A stretch of DNA of 64,000 bases from JAJYVT01 sp027339205 (GTDB lineage: Bacteria; Actinomycetota; Acidimicrobiia; Acidimicrobiales; RAAP-2): assembly GCA_027339205.1 (NCBI GenBank), contig DAHWOV010000064.1, positions 1-64,000 of the forward strand, in the 5' to 3' direction. The position numbers and the translations under genes were made by a program. Shown here one piece after another: positions 41,877-49,751 of the stretch (its first letter is position 1; each line of letters starts with the position of its first letter). The notes beneath the pieces were generated by a model. It was given only the letters and a program-made list of their open reading frames with translations. It was not told the DNA's origin and ran no database searches.

Positions 41877-43429
41877 GCCGCTTCGGCCTCCGTGCTCACC
41901 GCGAGGCCCCTCGAGATCCCCATGCGCCGGCCGCCGACCAGCCGCTCGTTGCGGCCGAGCAGCACGACGAGGGGCCGGGTGAAGAAGTAGGTCATCAAGA
42001 CGTCCATGAGCGTGGAGAGACCGAGGAAGAACGCGAATCCCTTCACCGCGCCGACCGCCACGAAGAAGAGCACCACCGCGGCGGCGAGCGAGACGGTGTC
42101 CGCCGCGAGGACGGTCCGCCAGGCGCTGGCGAAGCCGCGGTCCACGCTGGTTCTCACGGTCCGCCCCGCCCTGGTCTCGTCCTTGAGACGTTCGAAGTAC
42201 ACGATGTAGGAGTCGACGGTGATGCCGATCGACACGATGATGCCGGTGACGCCGGCGAGGTCGAAGCTGGGCGCGATCGACGTGTGGCCGAGCGCCGAGA
42301 TGATCGCCCAGAGCAGCGCGCCCGTCACGGCGAGGCCGCTGAAGACCACGATGCCGAGCAGCCGGTAGTAGACGATCGTGTAGAGCAGCACGAGAACGAG
42401 GCCTGCGAGACCCGCGCCGAGCCCGGCGAGGAGGGCCGAGTGCCCGAGCGTGGGCGACACGATCTGGCTCGTCTCACGGATGAGCCTCACCGGCAGCGAG
42501 CCGAACTGCATGGCGATCGCGAGCGTCTTGGCCTGTGTCTCGGTGAGATGCCCGGAGATCTCCCCCCTCCCGCCGAACGAGCTGAAGGTGGACTGCGAGG
42601 GCTGGATGATCGGTGCCGAGTAGATCTTGCCGTCGAGTTCGATCGCGATGATCTGGTGGAAGTACTTCTGGGCGAGCCGGTCCCATGCGGGCGATCCCGA
42701 CGAGGTGAGCGTGTAGTTCACCACCCACCTGCCGAGCTGTGTCTGCTGGGCGACCGCGCTCTTGACCGCGTGCCCGGTGAGCGGGGCCGGCCCGAGGAGG
42801 TAGCGCCGGTACTGGCCCGCCCCGTTGATGGCTGTGAGGAGGACCGTCTTTGTCTTGATGTCCTTTGTCGGTTTCGTGCTCGGGTACGCCGCGAGGGCGT
42901 TGTCGGTCGGAACGTGGTTCTCGCCGAATGTTGTCCCCGAGGACGGGCGCACCCCGAGGTTGGCCTCGGTGAGCTGGCTCGAAGGTGTGCACGCGGGAAG
43001 CGGCGCCGTCGCCGGCTTGGCGCCCTTGGCGGACTTCCCGGCGAACACGGGCGCGCCGCACAGGGCCGGCCGGAAGTAGAGCTGGGCGGTCTGGCCGAGC
43101 GTCTCCAGGATCTTGTGGCCGTTCTTGATGCCCGGGACCTGCACGAGGATGTCCCCGCCCTGCGTGCCGACCGTCGCGCCCGACACGCCGAGCCCGTTCA
43201 CCCGGTTCGTGAGAATGCTCACGGTCTGGTTCAGGTCGGCTGTCGACACCTTGTGCGCCGGCTTGTAGACGACCGAGAAACCGCCGTCCAGGTCGAGCCC
43301 GAGGCGCGGCGACCAGCGCGCGGCCAGCGTCCCGGCAAGCGATCCGACGGCGATCACAATCACGATCGCCAGGCTGATCACCAATGACCGCTGCCGTCGT
43401 GCCTGGGCGCGCGACGACGGGGGGCTCAC
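41873..43429 (-). CDS. secD: Protein translocase subunit SecD
   Basis: 518 residues. The first helix (about 14-34) is followed by RLGLDLDGGFSVVYKP, the large exported P1 domain (about 60-330) and five C-terminal helices with VGPTLGHS-like IVSPTLGHSALLAGLGAG and the GVTGIIVSIGITVDSYIVYFERLKDE motif that carries the proton-relay Asp. DRGFASAWRTVLAAD is also typical. The GTG start overlaps yajC by 4 bases. Confidence 0.95.
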   Translation of the reverse strand: MSPPSSRAQARRQRSLVISLAIVIVIAVGSLAGTLAARWSPRLGLDLDGGFSVVYKPAHKVSTADLNQTVSILTNRVNGLGVSGATVGTQGGDILVQVPGIKNGHKILETLGQTAQLYFRPALCGAPVFAGKSAKGAKPATAPLPACTPSSQLTEANLGVRPSSGTTFGENHVPTDNALAAYPSTKPTKDIKTKTVLLTAINGAGQYRRYLLGPAPLTGHAVKSAVAQQTQLGRWVVNYTLTSSGSPAWDRLAQKYFHQIIAIELDGKIYSAPIIQPSQSTFSSFGGRGEISGHLTETQAKTLAIAMQFGSLPVRLIRETSQIVSPTLGHSALLAGLGAGLAGLVLVLLYTIVYYRLLGIVVFSGLAVTGALLWAIISALGHTSIAPSFDLAGVTGIIVSIGITVDSYIVYFERLKDETRAGRTVRTSVDRGFASAWRTVLAADTVSLAAAVVLFFVAVGAVKGFAFFLGLSTLMDVLMTYFFTRPLVVLLGRNERLVGGRRMGISRGLAVSTEAEAA

Positions 43430-44004
43430 GTGCCCGTGCCCTCGCTCTCGCTCCGGGCGCCCTCGGTGCCCTCGAGCGGGGCGCCGTGACCGTCCAGGTG
43501 ACCGTCGCCGTTGAGGTGACCGTCGCCGTTGAGATGACCGTCCCCGTCGAGTTGCGACTCGAAGGCGTCGGCGCCGTAGGAGCCTCCGTCCGCGCCGGCC
43601 CCCGCGCCGGCCTCCGTGCCCATCTCGGAGCTCATCTGCGGCATGGGCGGGTCGACCTTGCGGGAGATGGCGCTGCGGACGAGCACGAGCCTCGTCGGAT
43701 CGTTGCCCGCCGCGGCGAAGCCGACCGTGTCGCCGCCCGAGAGGATCGTCACCCGGTCGGCGTCGACGGCGATGACCTTGCCGACGATGCCGCCGACGGT
43801 GAGGACGTCGTCACCCACGGCGACGGCCTGCTGCTGCTCGCGCTGGCGCCGCTGCTTCTGCTTCTGGGGACGGATGAGCAGGAAATAGCCGACGACCGCG
43901 ATCAGGACCAAGAAGATGATGAAGGTCGAGCCACTGCTGCTCGTCGTCTTGCTCGTCGACGACGCGAGCATCAGCGCAGAAAGCGCACCGGTCACTTGGA
44001 CCAC
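43426..44004 (-). CDS. yajC: Preprotein translocase accessory subunit YajC, extended C-terminus
   Basis: 192 residues, about twice the usual length. The YajC part has one helix (STFIIFLVLIAVVGYFLLIRPQKQKQRRQREQQ, about 26-58) and the VGDDVLTVGGIVGKVIAVD strand region. The extra C-terminus (about 105-192) is acidic and contains DGDGHLNGDGHLNGDGHLDG, an 18-bp tandem repeat that resembles Ca2+-binding Asp-loop repeats. Its GTG start is uncertain: GTG 43992 sits better behind GGGGGTGG. It is first in yajC-secD-secF. Confidence 0.92.
   Translation of the reverse strand: MVQVTGALSALMLASSTSKTTSSSGSTFIIFLVLIAVVGYFLLIRPQKQKQRRQREQQQAVAVGDDVLTVGGIVGKVIAVDADRVTILSGGDTVGFAAAGNDPTRLVLVRSAISRKVDPPMPQMSSEMGTEAGAGAGADGGSYGADAFESQLDGDGHLNGDGHLNGDGHLDGHGAPLEGTEGARSESEGTGT
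43487..43552. repeat. 18-bp tandem repeat in yajC 3' region
   Basis: The unit gtgaccgtcgccgttgag occurs at 43499 and 43517, with degenerate copies before (43487) and after (43535). It encodes GDGHLN repeats. Confidence 0.88.
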
Positions 44005-44188
44005 CCCCTAGGGCAGATCAATTCGGGCTGTGGTACCCGCACAGGAGGGCCACGATACAGCCTCCGAGCGGCCGCGCCCGCGCGCCGCTGCCGCCCGCTC
44101 GCCCGGCACCCGTCCCGGCCGGGCCGCTCCTCACCGTAACGGGCGGGTAGCATCTCGACCAGCACGCACCTCTGGGCTGGGCGGAGGG

Positions 44189-44899
44189 ATGCCAACGGTG
44201 GAGCGCTCACGTCGAACCGGGTCGGTCCTCGCGATCGAGGACGACGGGGACGTTCGCTGGCTGCTCCACACCCTCCTCGGCCAGGAGGGCTACGTCGTGC
44301 ACGAGGCGGCCACGGGGCGAGACGGGCTGCGCACCTTCCACGAGGTCCGTCCAGACGTGGTCATCCTCGACATCTCGCTCCCGGACCTCGACGGCTGGGA
44401 GGTCCTCTCCCGGATCCGCGACATGAGCGACGCCCCGGTGATCGTCCTCACGGCCCGGTCCACCGAGGCCGAGAAGGTCCGCGGCTTCAACGCCGGTGCC
44501 GACGACTTCCTGACGAAGCCGTTCGGCCAGCAGGAGCTGATCGCCCGGCTCCAGGCGCTCCGCCGTCGGTCGGCCGCCTCCAAGCCGCAGACCGGCTTCG
44601 ACGACGGGCACGTGCGCATCGACTTCGGGCGCCAGCAGGCCTTCCTCGACGGGGCCCCGCTCTCGCTCACCCCGACCGAGTACCGCCTGCTCTCTGCCCT
44701 CGTGCGTAGCGCAGGCGTGGTCCTCTCGCCGGACCAGCTCGTGGAGCTCGCCTGGGCCGAGCCGGGTGACGCGAGCCCATCCAGGGTGAAGTACGCCGTG
44801 CTGCGCCTCCGTCGCAAGCTGGGCTGGGACTCCGAGGACGCCCCCCTGCGAACGGTGCGGGGGTTCGGCTACCGCTACGACCCGCACCCGGGCCTCTGA
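44189..44899 (+). CDS. Orphan OmpR-family response regulator
   Basis: 236 residues. Receiver domain: LAIEDDGDVRWLLHTLLGQEGY with acidic pocket (about 15-20), phospho-acceptor Asp in VVILDISLPD, VLTARSTEAEKV and LTKPFGQQEL. The winged-helix domain ends in LRTVRGFGYRYDP. There is no adjacent kinase gene. The ATG lies directly after GGAGGG, which is close for a Shine-Dalgarno; GTG 44199 is an alternative. It converges on ruvB with a 5-bp gap, so no terminator fits between them. Confidence 0.93.
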   Translation: MPTVERSRRTGSVLAIEDDGDVRWLLHTLLGQEGYVVHEAATGRDGLRTFHEVRPDVVILDISLPDLDGWEVLSRIRDMSDAPVIVLTARSTEAEKVRGFNAGADDFLTKPFGQQELIARLQALRRRSAASKPQTGFDDGHVRIDFGRQQAFLDGAPLSLTPTEYRLLSALVRSAGVVLSPDQLVELAWAEPGDASPSRVKYAVLRLRRKLGWDSEDAPLRTVRGFGYRYDPHPGL

Positions 44900-44904
44900 G
44901 GTCA

Positions 44905-45972
44905 TCAGAAGAGAGCCGCCTCCGGAGGCGCTGCACCGAGGTGCGCCCACGCGCGCGCCGTCGGCGCCCGACCGCGCGGCGTCCGGTGGATCAAGCCCTG
45001 TTGGAGGAGGTAGGGCTCGTAGGCGTCCTCGATCGTGTCGGGCTCCTCGCCCACGCACTGGGCGAGCGTAGTCAGCCCGACGGGTCGGCCGCCGAACCGC
45101 TCGCAGAGCGCGTGGAGGATCGCGCGGTCCATCTTGTCGAGTCCGAGCTCGTCGACCCCGAAGAGCTCGAGCCCCTCGGCGGCCGTCCTCTTTGACACGG
45201 TGCCGTCGCCGCGCACTTCCGCGAAGTCCCGCACACGGCGAAGCAGCCGGTTCGCGACGCGCGGCGTGCCGCGCGCCCGCCCCCCGATCATCCGTGCGCC
45301 CTCGGCGTCGATCTCGACCCCGAGGATGCGCGCCGAACGGCGCACGATCGCTTCGAGGTCGCCAGGTTCGTAGAGGTCGAGCCGCCCGACGAACCCGAAG
45401 CGGTCCCGGAGCGGTCCTGCGACGAGCCCGGTCCTCGTCGTGGCGCCGACCAGCGTGAAGCGCGGCAAGTCGAGGCGGATCGAGCGCGCCGTCGGACCCT
45501 TTCCGATGAGGATGTCGATCTTCGCGTCCTCCATCGCGGGGTAGAGCACCTCTTCGACCGACCGGTGGAGCCGGTGGATCTCGTCGATGAAGAGGACGTC
45601 GCCCTCCTGGAGGTCCGTCAGGAGCGCGGCCAGGTCCCCTGCCCGGGCGAGCACCGGACCGGAGGTGATCCGCAGCCCCACGCCCATCTCGGCGGCGACG
45701 ATGCCCGCGAGCGACGTCTTGCCGAGCCCCGGGGGCCCGGCGAAGAGGATGTGGTCCACCGGTTGGCGCCGGGCGCGCGCGGCCTGCACCACGATCCCGA
45801 GGTGCTCGACGAGGTCCGCCTGGCCGACGAACTCCGCGAGCCGGCGAGGCCGGAGGCTCGCGTCGTACTCGGCGTCGTCCTCGGGCACCTCCGACGGGTC
45901 GACGGCGCGCGGTGCCGGCGCACGCCCCGCCTGGGCCTCCTGCGCGCCCGCCAGGACCTCCCGGCGGGTCAT
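44905..45972 (-). CDS. ruvB: Holliday junction DNA helicase RuvB
   Basis: Hexameric AAA+ motor of the RuvABC branch-migration complex, 355 residues. LRPRRLAEFVGQ (about 40-51), Walker A FAGPPGLGKTSLA, the beta-hairpin segment, Walker B VLFIDEIHRL, sensor VGATTRTGLVAGPLRDRFGF, and the C-terminal winged helix with GRPVGLTTLAQCVGEEPDTIEDAYEPYLLQQGLI. The ATG overlaps the ruvA stop by 4 bases. Confidence 0.97.
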   Translation of the reverse strand: MTRREVLAGAQEAQAGRAPAPRAVDPSEVPEDDAEYDASLRPRRLAEFVGQADLVEHLGIVVQAARARRQPVDHILFAGPPGLGKTSLAGIVAAEMGVGLRITSGPVLARAGDLAALLTDLQEGDVLFIDEIHRLHRSVEEVLYPAMEDAKIDILIGKGPTARSIRLDLPRFTLVGATTRTGLVAGPLRDRFGFVGRLDLYEPGDLEAIVRRSARILGVEIDAEGARMIGGRARGTPRVANRLLRRVRDFAEVRGDGTVSKRTAAEGLELFGVDELGLDKMDRAILHALCERFGGRPVGLTTLAQCVGEEPDTIEDAYEPYLLQQGLIHRTPRGRAPTARAWAHLGAAPPEAALF

Positions 45973-46562
45973 CGGGCGGCGAGGTCCCGCAGGGCGAGCC
46001 TGAGGAGCTCCTCCACCCCGACATCCTCGCGCCGCCCCTCGAGCACCCGGCGGATCTCCTCGGGCCCGTACCCGAGCTCTGCGAGCGCGGCTCGGGCCTC
46101 GGCGCGCGCCCCGGCACGTCCGGTCACGCCGGCGACGGCACCATCGGACAGGTCCGGCAGGTCCAAGCGGCTCTTCAGGTCGATGAGGAGGCGGGCGGCG
46201 GTCTTCCTCCCGATCCCGGGCACCGAGCAGAGCGTCTCGGCGTCACCTTCGAGCACGGCGGTCGACAACGCCGCCGGCGAGAGCGCGGACAGCACCGACA
46301 GCGCGAGCGCTGGACCCACGCCGTGCGCGCCGAGGAGCGCCTCGAAGCACCGGCGCTCGTCGTCGTGGGTGAAGCCGTACAGCACGATCGCGTCCTCACG
46401 CACGTGGGTGTGCACGTGGAGGAACACCTCGGTGCCCGCCGCGCCGAGTGCGGCCGCGGTGCGCGCCGGCACGCTCACCCGATAGCCCACCCCGCCGACC
46501 TCCACGAGCAGGTCCCCGTCCGACCCGCGCCACGCGAGCGTGCCGCGCAGCGAGCCGATCAC
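45969..46562 (-). CDS. ruvA: Holliday junction-binding protein RuvA
   Basis: 197 residues. Domain I begins VIGSLRGTLAW with VGGVGYRVSVP and the HVHTHVREDAIVLYGF strand. Domain II has the two helix-hairpin-helix motifs (LLGAHGVGPALALSVL, LCSVPGIGRKTAARLL), and domain III is the C-terminal three-helix bundle. The GTG at 46562 overlaps the ruvC stop by 4 bases, which fixes the start; the frame upstream is inside ruvC. Confidence 0.95.
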   Translation of the reverse strand: MIGSLRGTLAWRGSDGDLLVEVGGVGYRVSVPARTAAALGAAGTEVFLHVHTHVREDAIVLYGFTHDDERRCFEALLGAHGVGPALALSVLSALSPAALSTAVLEGDAETLCSVPGIGRKTAARLLIDLKSRLDLPDLSDGAVAGVTGRAGARAEARAALAELGYGPEEIRRVLEGRREDVGVEELLRLALRDLAAR

Positions 46563-47098
46563 CGCCCTGCTCCCGCGCGCGACGACGCGCCCGCCGCACC
46601 GATCGCGCGCCGGACCGGCGCGCCAAAGAGATGGCACAGCGCGAGGGCCAGCGCATCGGCGACGTCCGGAGGGCCGGGGACGCAGCCGACGCCGAGCACC
46701 GCGGCGACCATCTCGCGCACCTGCCCCTTGTCGGCAGCCCCCCAGCCCGCGAGCGCCTGCTTCACCTCGTTGGACGTGTACTGGGCGACTTCACATCCTG
46801 CCGAGGCTGCCTCGGCGAGAGCGAGGCCGCTGGCCTGACCCACCGACATTGCAGTGCGTGCGTTGACCTGGAAGAAGACCCGCTCCACCGCGACGGCGTC
46901 AGGCCGGTGCTCTCCCATGAGCGCCCGGAGCTCGTCGCGCAGCAGCCGGAGCCGCTCGGGGAGCGGCGCTGCAGGGTTGGTCTCGAGCACGCCTGCGGCA
47001 ACCGCGCGGAGCGCGCCGGGGCGGGTGGGCGCTCCGGAGGCGGCGACGACCCCGTACCCGCAACGCGAGAGGCCGGGATCGATGCCGAGCACGAACAT
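46559..47098 (-). CDS. ruvC: Holliday junction resolvase RuvC
   Basis: 179 residues. The RNase H-like active site is visible: Asp in VLGIDPGLSRCGYG, Glu in VERVFFQVNARTA, and two acidic residues in PPDVADALALALCH. The ATG at 47098 is chosen because TAGCGT lies 7 nt upstream; an ATG at 47143 would start upstream of that promoter. It leads the ruvC-ruvA-ruvB operon. Confidence 0.95.
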   Translation of the reverse strand: MFVLGIDPGLSRCGYGVVAASGAPTRPGALRAVAAGVLETNPAAPLPERLRLLRDELRALMGEHRPDAVAVERVFFQVNARTAMSVGQASGLALAEAASAGCEVAQYTSNEVKQALAGWGAADKGQVREMVAAVLGVGCVPGPPDVADALALALCHLFGAPVRRAIGAAGASSRAGAGR

Positions 47099-47105
47099 GC
47101 GTTCG

Positions 47106-47111
47106 ACGCTA
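47106..47111 (-). promoter_or_regulatory. Putative leaderless -10 (TAGCGT) of ruvC
   Basis: TAGCGT on the minus strand ends 7 nt before the ruvC ATG. It is the same hexamer as at relA. Confidence 0.5.
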
Positions 47112-47191
47112 CTCCACCGCGGCGCGCCGGGCGTGGCTTTCACGGCGAGCTCGAGGTCCGGGGCGCGGCCGCGCCTCGGACCGGCTCCCGG

Positions 47192-47941
47192 TCAGCCCGC
47201 GTACGCGGCGAGGACGGTCTCGGGGATGTCGTAGTTGGCGTGGACCGCCTGGACGTCGTCGTGGTCCTCGATCGCCTCGAGGAGCCGCAGCACCCGCTGG
47301 GCCTCCTGGGGGTCGGTGATGTCGATCGTCGTGATCGGCACCAGCGTGAGCTCGGCGTTTCGCGGTGCCATGCCCGCAGCCTCGAGGGCGTCGCGCACGG
47401 CCGCAAGGTCAGTCGGGGCCGACACCACCTGCCAGCGCTCGCCCACGTCGACGACGTCCTCTGCACCCGCGTCGGCCGCAGCTTCGGTGATCGCGTCCTC
47501 GTCGAGCGACCGGTCGAGCTCGACCACGCCCTTGCGCTCGAACTGCCAGCTCACGGCTCCAGGCTCCGCGAGCGAGCCGCCGTTTCTCGTGAACAGGTTG
47601 CGCAGCTCGGCAGCGGTGCGGTTGCGGTTGTCGGTGAGGGTCTCGACGATGACCGCGACCCCGCCGGGCGCGTACCCCTCGTAGGAGACGGCCTCGTACC
47701 GGACGCCTTCGAGCTCGCCGGTGCCGCGCTTGATCGCACGCTCGATCGTGTCCATCGGCATCGAGTCCGCGCGCGCGCGTTCGAATGCCGTGCGAAGGGC
47801 GGCGTTGTTGGTGACGTCGCCGCCGCCCTCTCGAGCGGCAACCTCGAGCGAGCGGATGTGCTTCACGAACCGCTTGGAGCGCGCGGCGTCTTGCGCCCCC
47901 TTGCGGTACTTGGTGGTTGCCCACTTCGAGTGACCCGACAT
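47192..47941 (-). CDS. yebC: YebC/PmpR-family protein (TACO1-like)
   Basis: 249 residues, standard length. MSGHSKWATTKYRKGAQDAARSKRF (1-25), NAALRTAFERARADSMPMDTIERAIKRGTGEL, YEGYAPGGVAVIVETLTDNRNRTAAELRNLFTRNGG and VDLGERW-like VDVGERWQV are the family signatures. Members are linked to transcription control and to relief of ribosome stalling at proline tracts. The ATG has a GGAAGGA Shine-Dalgarno, unlike most operon heads here. Position between pdxT and ruvC is the common actinobacterial order. Confidence 0.95.
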   Translation of the reverse strand: MSGHSKWATTKYRKGAQDAARSKRFVKHIRSLEVAAREGGGDVTNNAALRTAFERARADSMPMDTIERAIKRGTGELEGVRYEAVSYEGYAPGGVAVIVETLTDNRNRTAAELRNLFTRNGGSLAEPGAVSWQFERKGVVELDRSLDEDAITEAAADAGAEDVVDVGERWQVVSAPTDLAAVRDALEAAGMAPRNAELTLVPITTIDITDPQEAQRVLRLLEAIEDHDDVQAVHANYDIPETVLAAYAG

Positions 47942-48015
47942 CTGCAGCGTCCTTCCTGACGTCCTGCGAACGTGGTGCGAGAGTGCCCGAGCCCCCGCGC
48001 TCGAGCAACGTGATG

Positions 48016-48756
48016 CTACCGCCGCGCCGCCAAAGGGTCGCCGGGCGCCGCGTGGTCGGCCCCTTCGGCACGACGTCCGCCGGTCCGCAGCTCTCGGACC
48101 GCCCCCCGCTTGCCGCCGCGCACCGTCTGGTCGTGCACCATCTGGTGGTCGTGCACCATCTGGGCGAACAGCCGTTGGAGACGACGGTCCGGCGTGAGCT
48201 CCGGATGGAACGTCGCGGCGAGCACATGACCCTGGCGGAGGACCACCGGGTGGGGGCCTTGCGAGCTCTCCGTGCCGAGCACGTCGACTTCGTCCGACAC
48301 CTCGGTCACGAGCGGCGCCCTGATGAAGACCGCGGGCAGCGGTCCTTCGCCGACTCCCAGGGCCCCGTCGAGGAGCTCCACATCCGCCTCGAAGGAAAAA
48401 CGCTGGGGGCCATAGCCGTTGCGACGCACCGTGCAGTCGAGCGCCCCGAACGACACCTGGTCCGCGCGCCCGTCCTCGACCCGGGCAGCGAGCAGGATGA
48501 GGCCGGCGCACGTCCCGAAGGTCGGCAGGCCCTCGGCGATCGCCTCGCGCACGGGGACGGACAGCCCCGAGGACTCGAGCAGCATCGAGAGCGTCGTCGA
48601 CTCGCCGCCCGGCAGCACCAGACCGTCGAGCTCGTCGAGGTCGCGGGGCCACCGCACACGGCGGGTCGCCAGGCCCACCTCACGAAAGGCGGCCTCGTGC
48701 TCCAAGACGTCGCCTTGGAGGGCGAGGACGCCGACCGTCGCCGCCGGCTCCTCCAC
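48016..48756 (-). CDS. pdxT: Pyridoxal 5'-phosphate synthase glutaminase subunit PdxT
   Basis: 246 residues. Triad glutaminase: VGVLALQGDVLEHEAAF (about 8-24), LVLPGGESTTLSMLLE, the nucleophile Cys in FGTCAGLILLA, and His-Glu in AATFHPELTPDRRLQRLF. It supplies ammonia to PdxS. A C-terminal extension of about 45 residues (MVHDHQMVHDQTVRGG..., 18-bp repeat) is not in typical PdxT. The GTG is 2 bp after the pdxS stop. Confidence 0.94.
   Translation of the reverse strand: MEEPAATVGVLALQGDVLEHEAAFREVGLATRRVRWPRDLDELDGLVLPGGESTTLSMLLESSGLSVPVREAIAEGLPTFGTCAGLILLAARVEDGRADQVSFGALDCTVRRNGYGPQRFSFEADVELLDGALGVGEGPLPAVFIRAPLVTEVSDEVDVLGTESSQGPHPVVLRQGHVLAATFHPELTPDRRLQRLFAQMVHDHQMVHDQTVRGGKRGAVRELRTGGRRAEGADHAAPGDPLAARR
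48129..48162. repeat. 18-bp period repeat in the pdxT tail
   Basis: ggtcgtgcaccatctg occurs at 48129-48144 and 48147-48162 and encodes the MVHDHQMVHDQ repeat. Confidence 0.8.
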
Positions 48757-48758
48757 CG

Positions 48759-49655
48759 CTACCAGCCGCGGTCGGCCAGCCGCTCGCCGAGCTCGGAGAT
48801 CTCCTCACCGCGCATGGCCCCGCCGAGCCCACGGCTCACCTTGGCCACATGGTCGGCGTCCTCGAAGTGGGTCGTCGCCTCTACGATCGCCCGGGCGCGG
48901 CGGGCGGGGTCCTCGCTCTTGAAGATGCCCGACCCGACGAAGACGGCTTCGGCCCCGAGCTGCATGACGAGCGCCGCGTCCGCAGGCGTCGCGATCCCCC
49001 CCGCACAGAAGAGCGGGACCGGCAGCTTGCCGGTCTCGGCGATCTCGTGGACGAGGCCGATCGGGGCGCGCAGCTCCTTCGCCCACCCGTAGAGCTCCGC
49101 GGCATCTGCCTGCCCGACCTTGCGGATGTCGCCGACGATCGAGCGAAGGTGGCGCACCGCCTCCACGATGTTGCCGGTGCCGGCCTCACCTTTGGAGCGG
49201 ATCATCGCCGCACCCTCGGAGATCCGCCGCAGCGCCTCCCCGAGGTTCGTCGCGCCGCACACGAAGGGCACCGTGAACGCCCACTTGTCGATGTGGTACG
49301 CCTCGTCGGCCGGCGTGAGGACCTCGCTCTCGTCGACGTAGTCGACGCCGAGCGCCTGGAGGACCTGCGCCTCGGCGAAGTGGCCGATCCGCGCCTTGGC
49401 CATCACCGGGATGGTGACCGCCTCTTGGATCCCCTCGATCAGCGCGGGGTCGCTCATCCGCGCGACGCCGCCCTCCCGCCTGATGTCCGCCGGGACCCGC
49501 TCGAGCGCCATCACCGAGACCGCGCCGGCGTCCTCGGCGATCTTCGCCTGCGTGGCGTCGACGACGTCCATGATCACCCCGCCGCGCAGCATGTCGGCGA
49601 GCCCCCGCTTCACCGTGAAGGTGCCGGTCTCACGTCGCCCGTTCGCCGTCGTCAT
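48759..49655 (-). CDS. pdxS: Pyridoxal 5'-phosphate synthase lyase subunit PdxS
   Basis: 298 residues, highly conserved TIM barrel that makes PLP from ribose 5-phosphate, glyceraldehyde 3-phosphate and ammonia. GTFTVKRGLADMLRGGVIMDVV, the substrate Lys in IPVMAKARIGHFAEAQ, DYVDESEVLTPAD, EGAAMIRSKGEAGTGNIVEAVRH and FVGSGIFKSEDP are all standard. ATG 49655 is preferred over ATG 49664 because a TAGGAT -10 hexamer (49663-49668) overlaps the latter and lies 7 nt before the former. Confidence 0.97.
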   Translation of the reverse strand: MTTANGRRETGTFTVKRGLADMLRGGVIMDVVDATQAKIAEDAGAVSVMALERVPADIRREGGVARMSDPALIEGIQEAVTIPVMAKARIGHFAEAQVLQALGVDYVDESEVLTPADEAYHIDKWAFTVPFVCGATNLGEALRRISEGAAMIRSKGEAGTGNIVEAVRHLRSIVGDIRKVGQADAAELYGWAKELRAPIGLVHEIAETGKLPVPLFCAGGIATPADAALVMQLGAEAVFVGSGIFKSEDPARRARAIVEATTHFEDADHVAKVSRGLGGAMRGEEISELGERLADRGW

Positions 49656-49662
49656 GGGTGGC

Positions 49663-49668
49663 ATCCTA
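49663..49668 (-). promoter_or_regulatory. Putative leaderless -10 (TAGGAT) of pdxS
   Basis: TAGGAT on the minus strand ends 7 nt before ATG 49655 and includes part of the further-upstream ATG, so it decides the start. The same hexamer precedes pgsA. Confidence 0.55.
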
Positions 49669-49751
49669 CCGGCTGCGCCCCGCGGTCCCCGCCAGACCCA
49701 CTCGACGTCTGCCGGGCGGCTCCGGGCGCCGGGGGGCGCGCTGCGACCGGG

